From Vesta saturnalis (taxonomy: Eukaryota > Arthropoda > Insecta > Coleoptera > Lampyridae): a DNA stretch of 64,000 nucleotides. A model generated the notes under the pieces. It was given only the letters and a program-made list of their open reading frames with translations, made no database searches and was not told where the DNA came from. Position 1 is the stretch's first letter. Each line of letters starts with the position of its first letter. Shown here piece after piece: positions 36,781-48,974 of this stretch. The position numbers were made by a program, and so were the translations under genes. Location of the stretch: assembly GCA_036346205.1 (NCBI GenBank), contig JARFJB010002010.1, positions 1,899,001 through 1,963,000 on the forward strand, given 5' to 3'.

Positions 36781-37206
36781 ACTATGAATTTCAAAACTAA
36801 ATAATACAAAATCTGAATGCCTAACTGTTTCTTTTAGCAAATAGCCAAGTCACGAAAAGTACGGAATTAAATGACAAGAGTTGATCTAATTTATAGTGAC
36901 ACCTGTTTAGTGAGTATTTTGAAGATGAAATTAGGCTTTGCAAATTGCATGTCAATTTAGGTAAAGTCTTACTATACATACTATTGAACAAAAGTGTATT
37001 CGAGTACATTCGCACGTAATTCGTATATTACTCAGGACTTGAAGATACAAATTTGCCAATATTAGTTTCCAATAAGTTATTTTTTTGTTACCACTAGATG
37101 GAAGGAGGCTGCAAAAAAGCTTAATTGTAAAATAAAATCTAATAGTTAATGCATAAAGAGATGGATAGTGCGGCCCTTAATGATTTTAAAAGTGCACACT
37201 ATACAT

Positions 37207-37320
37207 GTGTGGGGTAAGGTAGCTGAAAATTATACCAAAATATTTCACGTCTGGAAACCAATGCGCCCTTTTGGATTCAGATAGTACATGGGTAGATAGG
37301 TCTAAAAAGTCTGTGACACA
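37207..37320 (+). repeat. Inverted partial copy of the start of the 38-41.6 kb gene
   Basis: GGATTCAGATAGTACAT and neighbouring sequence match, in the opposite orientation, positions ~41466-41560 at the 5' end of the large pseudogene. It is a truncated second copy, or part of a terminal inverted repeat of the unit that carries the gene. Confidence 0.5.
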
Positions 37321-38022
37321 AATTTCTCTGGCTCTCTAGCGGCGTTGAAAATGGTAGTAAAATTTTGTGACACGATTCCACACACATTTCCCTATATAAC
37401 TCGGGTTTGTATTTTGATATTAACCTATATTGTCCCTGACTATTAATCAGAACAAAACGCGCTTTCCAACGGTATATTTGACATCATCATTTAGGTTCAT
37501 AATACCAGATGTATTTTTCTTTTTTAAAATTTTTTATTTTTATTTTGATTTTTTGAGACATTTTTCTTAATAACATGGAATCCGTTATATCAAAAAATTA
37601 CCTTTCGAACGGTATATATGACTCCTATTTTATCACAAACAGTTGCTGAAAATCTGCCAAAATAATGTAGCATAGCACAAATGCACAGTGAGTCGGCAAC
37701 AGTGTAATTGATACGGTTTCCGAAAAGTAATAGAGCGGTTTTATAACTGTAATTATTGTAATTTTTGATGCATATGTAAATAAATTCTAGCGTTTTTAGG
37801 GATAACTGTAAGGTAGGTTTCAAACATTAGGTACAAGAATGAAAAACAAAAGAATATACAATATTATTCCAGCTTAATATCCAAATTCAATAATAATATA
37901 AGAGATCTAAATAAAATAATATCTTGTTGGTACGCAATAATATCCAAATCATTTATGTAAATTCACTTGTGATCACCAATCACTTTCGGTGCACTGTCCT
38001 ACATATACAAAAGTTTCGTATA

Positions 38023-41000
38023 TTATATTCCCATTTGAACACATTCACATCTCTCACATGTGCATTACCTGCGGCAAGTACAGGAGGTAAGTTGTACAGA
38101 TTGTTTTGACACTTCTGGAATTGTTGTCCACACAGGTTGGTATGATCCTCCTGAAGTTAGTATCCATCCCCAGTTGGTAGGCGAAGGTATTGTGTATTGT
38201 GAACCGAAGCCAATACCAAATTCTTCCTTGGAGAACAGCTCGTTTGATATGTTGTATCAAAGCGTCTGCTGTAGGAGGAATATTTTGATTTCTCGATTCT
38301 TTCTTGTAAATAACACTCGTCTTCAGTCAATGAAGCTTTGAAGATCTGATATTTGATTATAAAGCAGAATAACAAAACGCTGCAACAGATCATGACATTC
38401 ATCATCAACTCCAGAGCTGTCTGTACAGAGCCGATACCATACACAATCAATTTTACGATATGACATACAGACCTTCCAAGATGTCTGCTTTCCAATGCCG
38501 TAAAATCTGAAAACTGTGTAGCAAGCAGTTACAGAATGAAGTCAACAAACTTCTGCAAATATACGGTGAGAGTGTGGCACAAATCTCATGAATTGTAATG
38601 AATTTCCTGTATTTCCCACAACCATACTCAACCGATAGTTCATCAATATCTTGTAGTTGTGGGAACAGTGATATTGAAATAACCACTACATCTGAGTCCA
38701 TAGTTCATATTATGATGCGAGTATTTCCACTTTCTACTGCATGCTTAACAATATTGGGATCCCGTGCTTCAGATGCGACATACAGTCTGGAGAATAAGTT
38801 GGAGACTTCACGCAAGTAGCAATCTTAGACTTTGCCTTATCTGTTTTTCTTTTATAGTCTTGAAGATGTGAATATTGGTTCGAGGAATACTTTCATGAAT
38901 TGAGTTTTGAACTACATCGAGACGGGACACCACAAATTCATAGTAAATGCTTCCGTAACACACTGGACAGCCTCCACAGGTGGAATTAGTTTGGAGCTCT
39001 GTATTGATGCCAAATCAGTTTGTTCAGTAAAGATTTGTTTAACATGGGTAAGAAATCTTTTCTCAAATCGGTTGTTATCTTCATGATGCTTAGCGCCCAT
39101 GTTTTTTCATCTTTTAAAATTGATTTCTTTTCAAATTCCTAAATTAAAGAACTGATCCTAGGGCCTGCTACCATCCATTTAAGCAGAGCATTGTCACTAT
39201 CAAGGATTCCAATAGCTCCACCTTCACCCTTTATAAATTTGTTATTGGGTTCATGAAGCTGATCATCAGATATTGAAGGAAACGGTGTGTCAGTTCTGCT
39301 GCTCGTAAAGTTGCCACGAAGAAATTCAGCATGTATATCTGGATGTTTTTCTGGAAGGTCCTGTAGAGTGAGTAAGAATACTGGCAACCAACGAGAATAG
39401 TGGACTGCGTCCAACGCAAATGTCCACGGACATAACTGAGCCAAAGTATCGACGTACATTGTAAAGTTAGACGTACGAATACTCAATACAAGTTGCACTA
39501 GAAGAGACTCCAGTTTGATAACTGTGTTCCAATACTGGAACTGAGGACATTCAGAGGTTTTCGACAAAAACCAAACTTCAATGCCTTCTCCACTGATGTT
39601 GAAATTTGATTCACATGCTTTGTTGAATGCTTGTACCTGTAGACAATGCAAGGCAGTTAAAGTAACTTAGTGTGCATACCCAGATCTTTTTACACGCGAC
39701 GATGTAAGGAAGGATTCCGCAACACCAGAACTTGCAATACCAGCGGTTGTTATTAATTCAGTCCAGTCACTGCCAGTTAACCACTTGCCAAGTAAGTTTA
39801 TGACCATAATTTCTATGTGAAGGTCACCCATCATGAGTATGGTGCGATCCTCGCCATACTTGTCAGGAAATTTCCATTGCAGTTGCTTCCCAATAGCATA
39901 TACTGGTTGGTCACATGTAATCACGGGTGCTTGATTTCCATTTAATTTTGCTGTAGCTATTGCTATGATATCCATCATGTGCCGTACCATTGCTGGCGTC
40001 GCAATTTCGTCATTTAGAAGTGGAAGCAATGACGCATTACACCTTATATTTGTAACACCAGGTTCATTTTGTGCATGAAAAGCATCCAACGATACTCTAG
40101 GCACATGCTCTAGTCCTAGTGTGTCTTCAATATACAATCTCTCCAGGACAGAGTTAATCCAAGGGTTTAACATTTTCCTAGAGATGAAGGCAAGATCATG
40201 GTCAGTGTACTGTGGATTGACAGTTGGCAAAGGTGACTTCTTAGTTTACTAATTGCAGGAGTAGTGTAATATTCAGGGAGACCATTGACAATTTGCTTGC
40301 TGCACTGCTGGATACTAATGCGGTCATCGTCAATCTCCATAACTACTTCACTGTGAGGATTCTGAATAATCGTAACACTTGAACCATGGAAAGAAGCAAC
40401 GGCAGTAGAAGAAGATTGATTATGATCAATGTTATCTATTGCTGATGTTACAAACACATTGGGGCACAACTTGGGGGGGTGAACACCATATTTTGTACAC
40501 AACACGTGTAACTGTGGCTGATACTTCCTGCACTCGATTATATGGAACACTCAAACCCAAACAACACAATTTATCTATAATTTCCTTCTTAGTGACAGTG
40601 TGAATCATTAGACCTAAATATAGTGGGAGTGATGTTTCTCTCTCCAGAGAGTGGCGTATACTCTGAATATTTTCTTTTCTGGTAGGCTTAATGCTGTTAT
40701 ACCTAATAAGTTGGGCAATTGACAATCTGCATTATTTCCTGCAGGCACTTCTGATGAGCCAACCGATTCAATATTGGGACCTTCTAATAACATATGTACA
40801 AAACAAATCAGACCAGCAGGTACGGATGCGGAAGCAGTAAATGCATTGTTAAAGGATCCTTCAAATTTAGGAAAATCTTCCAAGAGTCGTCTTCGTAATA
40901 TACGTACAGCCCGCCCCAGACACATACCATCACTAAAGTCATTAAATGCACAGGCATCGCGAATGTCTTCGATATTGATATTCTTTTCATCAGTTTGTAT

Positions 41001-41560
41001 TCCCAAGTTAGTCATGCGCTCAGACACTAATCTTGTAAGACAAGAAAGTTTAAACACTGGAGAAATACTGCTAAATGAGTACAAGTCCTGCATGTATTGA
41101 ACCAATTCCGTTATAACTGTACCATAAACAACTTTTTCGGGATTATGGTAATCTTCTTTTTGAGAACGCTCAACAGCTCTTACACGTGTTAGAAAACGAG
41201 TATAACACAGTTTGTTGTAGTTGGCTACTAATGCTACCAAATCTGTTGACGTTAACTTCTTTAACAGTTTTTCATCTTATAATTGTACAGCATGACTATG
41301 AATTGTAGGCCCAATACCCAGCGTGGATGCAGTCACAAGTTTGTCTTTACCTTTTTCATCACCAAATAGACACGTTTTTCACATCCGAACAAAATAATGA
41401 TGATCTTGTTCAGTTTGATGTAGATGGAGTTTGGGCTGAGCAATAGGCACGTCCTTTCTGTTTCTTTTCACTAGATAGTCTTTTAGACTCGTTTACTAAT
41501 GTACTATCTGAATCCAAATGGGAGCATTGATTGCCACATCTGAAACTTTGTTCTGCTACC
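38023..41560 (-). pseudogene. Large uncharacterised repetitive-family gene (~1,150 codons), broken
   Basis: I cannot name this family, but the layout matches long uncharacterised proteins repeated in arthropod and cnidarian genomes. In order: an N-terminal Cys region (CG.QC, near 41530), KLVTASTLGIGPT and DLVALVANYNKLC...FLTRVRAVE (~41330-41170). Then SIRHSLERETSLPLYLGLMIH (~40660), NVFVTSAIDNIDHNQSSSTAVASFHG (~40460-40390), and QWKFPDKYGEDRTILMMGDLHIE followed by LTGSDWTELITTAGIA (~39880-39740). Next are WTFALDAVHYSRWLPV and FIKGEGGAIG..DSDNALLKWMVAGPR (~39430-39145), then a TMDSDVVVIS segment (~38700). Last come ALIQHIKRAVLQ (~38245), SYQPVWTTIPEVS and a Cys cluster ending at 38023. At least six frame changes and several stops. 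The acidic DSDVVV segment hints at a nuclease-like fold (inference). Confidence 0.7.
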
Positions 41561-41639
41561 TAACCCCACTAAAAAGGACATTCAATAATACAGTATATAG
41601 TGTTTATGTAAATATATAAACGTATACATTATACATATA

Positions 41640-42482
41640 CAGGGTGGCCAACTAAAAATGCGAGGTCCTGCGTCTGGGGAACTATCCATCGTAGAGGCTT
41701 GCGCAAAAAATAGTTATTACTAAAACGGCCAATACAAAAACCTGGAAAATACTTTCACGTTTCTGAAATGGTCGCTAGGGGGCGGGGCGTAACTGCAATC
41801 TTGAATCTAAAAAAGTGATGTTTCTGTGAATTCTGCTATATTAACCTAATAAAAAAATAACTGATCTTTAAAGTCGAGGATAATCTGACTTTTTCTGTTT
41901 GGCACTTTTTGACGTATGTCTAAAAATAAAGTGGTGGGGGGTATTCAAAGGTTTCCTTAAATAACCCCCTGTATCTTCGAAACGGCTAAGCCGATTCTAA
42001 CAAACTTAGGCGCGTTGAAATGAGCTATTCCTGGGCTACAAATGCTATAATATTTGAAGTTTTGTTAGTTTCACATGTCGTCCCTAGAGGGCTTTGTTCG
42101 ACATTCCAACAGAAACGGTTAATTTTCGCAAAAAAATTAAATGCATTGGTATGACTTTTTTTCATGAACAAGTAGCTAAATGATACCTAAACAAGCTCGC
42201 AAAACCGTATCTCCATATCTTGTTCCTAACCTAAAATATCGGCCAAAGAAGACTTTATACGAAAATCCCTTAAATTTTTATATTTTTTTTAACTATATTT
42301 TTCTGGAATTGTTTCTATTATGTGGCCCTAAAAAAGACCGATTTAAAGGAAGAAGGTTTTTAATGCCCCCGTAAATGCTCGAAATTCTGACCATCACTCT
42401 GTGCATTGCTGAGGCCTCTTATGGGTAGACAAAACTGCAGCTTCAATTTCGGCTCTGAATAGGTTACCTAGAAATTGCGATT
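41640..42482 (+). repeat. Left arm of element 5, including inverted transposase 3' end
   Basis: Complementary to 43685-44508. Positions 42362-42480 on the minus strand read a diverged version of the transposase C-terminus (RAEIEAAVLS conserved, with one stop near the end). Confidence 0.9.
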
Positions 42483-42739
42483 TTAAATTCTTGTAAATTT
42501 ATTCACCAGAATAAAATCACCCTTGAAATTACTACGGGCAAGTAAGCAATGCTAAAAGTTATACGAAAGGCCTATTTTTTGTTTGTTTAAATGCATATTC
42601 ACTATGGATATATACGAAAAATACAATTAATAGAAGCAGGCAATGGAAACAGATAACTAAACAAAACATACATAATCCTCAAATTGTCAATAGTTGTCAA
42701 TACTATCACGTTACTTTGAGCAATTTTTGTGCTTTCAAA

Positions 42740-43804
42740 ATGCGTTTTACGAATAATGAAGCTGTTGATATGCTTGCGGTTTATTTTGAATGTCTTCAGA
42801 ATGCCGCAGTAGCTAAAAGAGTTTACGCGGCTCGATATCCAAATCGGCGTCCTTGCGATGTAAGAGTTTTTCCCGGATTAGTGGCGAGCTTAAGAGCCAA
42901 TAGTAGTTTTCAGCCTACGTTTAAACGGCAAAGGATTGGAAGAACACAAGAAGATATTAACCGTGTACTGGGCCATATTGAAGGAAATCCTCATGTTAGC
43001 ACAAGAGTATTATCCACTGAGTTGGGAATATCACGGACAACGGTTCAAAATATTTTGAAGGACCATAGGTAAGTTCTAATGGCCATCAAAATATATAGGT
43101 ATTCGTTTAAACTTTTTTTAATTACTTTAAGAATGCACCCATATCATGTCGTTTTGCATCAGGTCTTGAAGGAGGAAGATTTTGATCGAAGGTTAGACTA
43201 TTGCCATTGGATGTTAGGCATGATACGCGAAAATAGAGAATTTTTATTTCAAATGGTTTGGACTGATGAAGCCACCTTCAATAACGACGGGAGAGTCAAC
43301 CTGCACAATATGCATTATTGGTCTGCAGAACATCCCCATTGGTTGCGTGAAGTTCGGCGCCAAGGACGTTGGAGTTTAAATGTATGGTGTGGCATACTGA
43401 GAGGCAGAATTATTGGGTCATATTTTTTCGAGCAACCCCTAAATGGCAATGTATTTCTTGACTTTTTGGCCAATCAATTACCGTTGTTGTTGGTATATGT
43501 GCTTCTGGAAGCAAGTCAAAAATTGTTTTTTCAACAGCGGTGGATTGGAAGAGGAAGTCTGTTTCCATGGCCTCCGCGATCGCCAGACTTAACTTGCCTC
43601 GATTTTTATTTATGGGGGCGCTTAAAGGACATCGTGTTTCGGACTCAACCTACCACTAGAGAAGATATGAAAAACCGGATTCCTAACGCAATGCGTAACA
43701 TACCCAGAGCCGAAATTGAAGCTGCAGTTTTGTCTAGTCGTGAGAGGCTTCAGCAATGCATAGAGCGTGATGGTCAGCATTTCGAGCATTTACGGGGGCA
43801 TTAA
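42740..43804 (+). CDS. DD41D transposase with intron, lacking the second catalytic Asp (element 5)
   Basis: Exons 42740-43068 and 43132-43804 join through a phase-2 63-bp intron to give 333 codons without stops. The N-terminal helix-turn-helix includes YAARYPNRRPCDVRVF and ELGISRTTVQNIL. The core has VWTDEATFNNDGRVNLHN (first Asp), SLNVWCGILRGRIIG, then SPDLTCLDFYLWG (third Asp) and the terminal GQHFEHL. The sequence jumps from LFFQQ directly to RWIGRG near 43530-43545. The DGAPxH...LN segment that carries the second Asp in all sibling copies, about 21-22 residues, is missing in frame. The protein should bind DNA but not catalyse. The start was chosen as MRFTNNEAV, although an upstream in-frame ATG exists at 42716. 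Confidence 0.88.
43069..43131 (+). other. 63-bp intron in element 5 transposase
   Basis: The donor GTAAGT at 43069 and acceptor TTTAAG ending at 43131, with an upstream T run, remove an in-frame stop (43070-43072). They restore the family's continuous HRMHPYHV reading. Other copies, for example element 1, are continuous across this point with no intron. Confidence 0.75.
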
Positions 43805-44508
43805 AAACCTTCCTCCTTTAAATCGGTCCTTTTTAGAGCCACAACTTACATAATAGAAACAATTCCATAAAAATATAGTCAAAAAAAACTAAAATTTAAG
43901 GGATTTTCGTATAGTCTTCTAAGGTCGATATTTTAGGTTAGGAACAAGATATGGAGATACGGTTTTTGCGAGCTTGTTTAAGCATCATTTAGCTACTTGA
44001 AAAAAAGTCATACCAATTCATTTAATTTTTTTGCGAAAATTAACCGTTTCTGTCGGAATGTCAAACAAAGCCCTTTAGTGAAACTAACAAAACTTCAAAT
44101 ATTATAACATTTGTAGCCCAGGAATAGCTCATTTCAACGCGCCTAAGTTTGTTAAAATCAGCTTAGCCGTTTCGAAGATACAGGGGGTTATCTAAGGAAA
44201 CCTTTGAATACCCCTCACCACTTTATTTTTAGACATACGTCAAAAAGTGCCAAACAAAAAAAGTTCAGATTATCCTCGACTTCAAAGATCAGTTATTTTT
44301 TTATTAGGTTAATATAGAAGAATTTACAGAAACATCACTTTTTTAGATTCAAGACTGCAGTTACGCCCCCTAGCGGCCATTTCAGAAACTTGAAAATATT
44401 TTCCAGGTTCTTGTATTGGCCGTTTTAGTAATAACTTTTTTTTGCGCAAGCCTCTACGATGGATAGTTTCCCAGATACAGTACCTCGCATTCTTAGTTGG
44501 CCACCTTG
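43685..44508 (-). repeat. Right arm of element 5
   Basis: Reverse complement of 41640-42482. Its first ~120 bp are coding for the transposase C-terminus. Confidence 0.9.
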
Positions 44509-44524
44509 TACACACACACACATA

Positions 44525-46690
44525 TTCACATACACGCATTCCCTATCAGAGATAAATACACACGTACAATATGCAGTAAACATCATAAAATATTTTTTAG
44601 TATTTATATTATCTGTCATGTAATATTTTGGTTTTACGTTTAGCTTAGCTGAAATTTGTAAACTAGATACATATTCTGTTAAATTCACATGATTTAATAA
44701 ATAAGAAAAATATATTGAAACAAACCTAAATAATGTCTGATTCTACTCATTTTTATAATTTCAATAGTTTGGACTTTACAGATATCACAAACTAATGATA
44801 TGATGTAAACTAAAAACACTGTTCGACGTCAACACACAATTTTAAATAACATATTATTAACACCGCTTAGTAGTTATCCAAACTTCACATATAAACAATA
44901 ACATACACCATTTAACCTTATTTACCTAATACAGTAAATTTAAGTAATTACGACAGAATTGTATTTTATCGGTTTGTTATTGTTTGTTTAAACAGTTGAT
45001 CAAATTACCATAAATTTGTTATTGTTCCGCCATTTAATTACTTCCAAATATGTTATTTATTATTTTAACAGTATAAACTGTGCGATAAACTACTTTTGTT
45101 TCAAGTTTGTTAATCTTGCTGCTGAAGTAGAGAAACACGCTTATATAATGCTTGTAGGATATTCAGCAACACGCCAAAGAAACAACAGAAGTATTGTTCT
45201 GCTAAACAACACTAGCACATACATGGTACATACCAATTTATAGTAATACTTAACTTGGATAATAATATTTTTGTATTGAGCAACTGGATAACATCAATAG
45301 CTAACAAATTTACTTAATTTAAATATCCCTTTAAAATATTTTTGTTTACAGATGTACTAATTCGGAATAGTTTGAAAACTTAATGTTTAGCACAGAAAGT
45401 AAATGTTTCGTAAATACTTCTTCCGATTTAGAATACTTTTCAAATTTACATTGAAAAATTAACACATAGCATGGAAGGTGTATAAGCAGATTAACATTTT
45501 TAATCCCAACTTTCCGGTAAAATTCATTATTCAATTACATATTTATTTTTCAATGCGATGAAGCCTTTGGCTTTTAATGACAAAATTGGTAATGCTTTAA
45601 ATCGTATTAAAAAATTTAAATTTGATTTCGCTTATGTTTGAAATTTAATGCATTAATGAAGAAAGTAGGTTAAGTCTCAGTACCTAAATGAAAAATTTAC
45701 CTAAATAAATGAATGCTAAAAATAACTCTAATTTTCGTGAGTTGGTAACCTCGCAAAATGCCTTACGGTTATACGTAATAAATACTGATCAATACTCCCA
45801 ATTGAAACCGTTTCATAAACATACATAATTACATAAAATATAAAGGATGAACTTAAACTTAACTTAACCTTCACGCCATTCCCTTGTGGGGTAAGCAAAA
45901 CAATCCCTTATTTTTCATTAACAATCTTTATAACAAACCTTTTTATATATGATTAAAATTTACGTTCTTATTGGCAACTTAAATGCATTTCGTGTAGCGT
46001 TAGTTGCATACCTTATTGGCGCAAAAAAAATGTCTTTTAATAAATTATTTCAATACGTCTGCACATCCCTTTCCGCGCTTTGACTTATTTTAGGTCATTG
46101 CGCAGGGTTACGTTAAGCATGCTTTAATCATTGCTTGAACTACGTGTTTAAGTAGAAGCCATTTTCGCTTTGTTTAAATCTTTTTATTAAGAGTGCCACA
46201 TTTACATGACAACTCAATTTTACTTATACTGTTACCACTTATTTTTACTTTGGCTTTAATTTTATTGTAACGTTAACTTTGCAAGATGATGCAATAGCTT
46301 TATTACTGCGAAGTGGAATTTCAATTACCAAATTTTACCTTAAACCATACTAAATCAACTCAGTTTGGATGTTTATAAAGAAATTTCTATATATTTGAAA
46401 TAACCAGCATATCAATATGATGTTTATTTCACCTTACATTAAAATTGCACAATAAATTTAAAGTGATGAATCGACAGCATTTCTTTATCTGCTGAAGTTC
46501 CAATGACAACCAAAATGTAAAACAAAATACTTCAGGTATTTCATATTGTTAATTAATTCACGTTATAGTTTAAGGCAATTAATTAAGAATCACTAACATT
46601 GGTTTTTAAGAGATCATGATTATAATCAAATTAAGTATCGTAACATAACTCATTGTTGTCATTACTTTTTACTTGTTATTTTTATGAGTT
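44525..46690. other. AT-rich DNA, nothing identifiable
   Basis: No coding motif, RNA or inverted repeat seen. The short ORFs at 45016-45243 and 45346-45534 look random. Confidence 0.55.
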
Positions 46691-46699
46691 TTTTGTGAT

Positions 46700-46990
46700 T
46701 TTTTTATTTTTTAAGGTTTATTAGTTCCTAAAAAACAAATCGGCGTCCGAGATTATATTATTTATTTTTATATTTAAAGCAACGCCTTTTTTTGTAAAGC
46801 GAGAATATCTAAGCAACTCTCTTTTTGTTAATAAGCAAATCAAATGTTATTGAATCCGGACTTATTAATCTACCGATGAGCAGAGTGGCATAAAATCTTC
46901 TAGTTATCCATTATTTTCCATAGCTGATTATAACTCTGGGCTAGAAGTATTTAATCATAAGTGGGTGAATTATTTATACGACACCCTGTA
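46700..46990 (-). repeat. Solo transposon-end-like sequence
   Basis: Ends in ACACCCTGTAA at ~46981-46991. Like the DD41D arms, it has a GAATATCTAAGC block ~200 bp inside. No partner end or transposase was found, so it is possibly a solo arm. Confidence 0.35.
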
Positions 46991-46994
46991 AAGA

Positions 46995-47350
46995 TTACAT
47001 CTTTCTCCATGCTTTCCTATCCCGGCATACCACCCTAGCTTCCGCAAGATTCATATATCTCTGACATGCCCTTTTATTTTTAAAACTCCTTACCTTTCTT
47101 TCCTTTATCGTACATTCTGCTGCATTCAGACAGGTTTTACGCAGGCACGTCCTTACCGCTAACCCCACCAACATATATTTGCTTCGTTAATCTTTTGTTG
47201 TTCATTCTCTCAATGTGACCAAATCAACGCAATGTACTAGTTTCATATCAATCCATCATCGCCCTTTCCACGCCACGCTCCGTCATTATACACTCATTCT
47301 TTATCATGTTCCTTTTCGTTTTACCACATATGTTTTTCAGGAATCTCATA
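46995..47350 (-). pseudogene. 3' end of a non-LTR retrotransposon ORF
   Basis: On the minus strand, MRFLKNICGKTKRNMIKNE (from ~47350) is followed by a stop, then FGHIERMNNKRLTKQIYVGGVSGK (~47218-47150). A frame change leads to NKRACQRYMNLAEARVVCRDRKAW (~47080-47012). This order is the typical C-terminus of non-LTR reverse transcriptase ORFs seen in many arthropods. The clade is uncertain (RTE/CR1-like by memory). The rest of the element is missing; a hAT relic in the opposite orientation abuts it at ~47350. Confidence 0.65.
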
Positions 47351-48974
47351 CCCACCGCATTTATTTTTTAAAATGTATTGAAATGCTAGAAAAGTTTGAT
47401 CCTATTATATCGGAACACACACGACGTATAAATAGCGACTCTGAATTTCACAAAATGCCAACATATCTGGGAGACAAAATCCAAAATGAAATACTTTCCT
47501 TAATGGCTTTTAATATTAAAAATCATATTATAAATTTATGTCGACAAAATAAATATTTTTCAATAATATTAGATTGCACTCCGGATGTTTCTCATATTGA
47601 GCAAATAAGTGTAATAATTCGATTCTTTCATTTCAATTTAGCATTAGGATCGACTGAAATACATGAACATTCTTTAGCATTTTATCCAATTTTAGATGTT
47701 ACAGGGGCTGGATTAACAACATTTCTTATTGATCTATTAAAAACATTAAGTTTATACATAAATAATATAAGAGGCCAAGGCTATGATAATGGCTCTAACA
47801 TGCGCGGCAAAAATAGTGGCCTACAAAAAAGAATTTTAGATTTGAACCCGTGAGCTTTTTATGTTCCTTGTGCGAATCACAGCCTGAATCTAATTGTAAA
47901 TGATGCCGCTAATATCAACCATGAAACAATAAATTTTTTTAATATAATACAAGAATTATACAAATTTTTCTCAGCGTCTACTAACCGATGGAATATCTTA
48001 ATCAAGCATATACTAATTTAACTTTAAAGCCCTTATCCGAAACACGCTGGTCAAGTAGAATTGATGCCATAAAGCCTCTCTATAAATATTTACCAGAAGT
48101 TTTTGATGCATTATTTGAAATTTGCAATGACCACACAAGAGTCGACGAACAATCTAAATACCAAGCAAAATGTCTGGGAGAAAAAAATTCTACATTTACA
48201 TTTATTTGCTCCGTTAAAGTGTGGTATGATATTTTAAATCAAGTAAATTTTGTGAGTAAAATGCTTCAATCTCAAATTACAAATTTTCAACTTGCTTTGG
48301 ATGCATTAAACAAACTAAATACATTTTTAACTAATTATCGATCTGATGCTAGTTTTGCAGAAATTGTTGAAAGTTCCAAATTAATTGCAGAAAAGTTTGA
48401 CATAGAAACTGAATTTCGTAGTGCGAGGCCATTAAGACGACGTAAAAAATCTACTCAATTTGATTGGATCAAACTTTAGTTTCGTTACAAGACAGATTTT
48501 CTTTATTAAAAGAACATATGGATTCATTCCAATTTTTATATTCATTAGATAATTTCCAAAATAAAGAATAGGTACCTATTATCTTGCTGCAAAAAATTAC
48601 AAGCGAAATTAACTCATGAAAATCAGTCCGATATTGACGCAGATGATTTATGTGAAGAAATTTTACAATGTCAACTATCTATTACGAATTCAAAAAAAGA
48701 TATATCCCAAATAATTCAGTATATTTATTCAAATGATTTAGTAGGAGTTTTTCCAAATTTTACTGTAGCACTCCGTATTCTTTTATCATTACCTGTGTCA
48801 GTTGCGTCCGCGGAGCGGTCTTTTTCGAAATTAAAAATCATAAAGAGTTATTTACGCTCCACAATGGCGCAAAATAGATTATCAGATCTCGCAATAATTT
48901 CAATTGAGTCTGACATACTGGATAAACTTGATATTCATGATATTATGAATAATATGAATACGTTAATTACTTGA
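47350..48974 (+). pseudogene. hAT-superfamily transposase, ZMYM1-like, broken
   Basis: Internal and C-terminal parts of a hAT transposase of the kind annotated as zinc-finger MYM-type protein 1-like. It shows YLGDKIQNEILSLMA (~47464), YFSIILDCTPDVSHIEQIS (~47556, likely first catalytic Asp) and RGQGYDNGSNMRGKNSGLQ (~47771, likely second). A stop follows at 47851, then PCANHSLNLIVNDAA in frame, a frameshift near 47980, LSETRWSSRIDAI (~48026) and a stop near 48477. The C-terminal dimerisation region is PVSVASAERSFSKLKIIKSYLRS (~48793-48860), ending at the TGA at 48972-48974. The N-terminal zinc finger is missing. Not functional. Confidence 0.85.

Larger units (their letters stand above)
41640..44508 (+). 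mobile_element. DD41D mariner-superfamily element 5 with ~0.83-kb inverted repeats
   Basis: The ends CAGGGTGGCC (41640) and GGCCACCTTG (44508) are flanked by TA on both sides. The arms 41640-42482 and 43685-44508 are inverted copies of high identity. The left arm ends inside an inverted copy of the last ~39 transposase codons (42362-42480 mirrors 43685-43804). This is far longer than usual mariner ends (tens of bp). The right flank is a short CA microsatellite. Preservation of both arms and of the reading frame makes it the youngest DD41D copy here. Confidence 0.9.

Noticed and set aside
40774..41100. 108-codon plus-strand ORF
   Set aside because: It is the antisense of the conserved block of the large minus-strand pseudogene.
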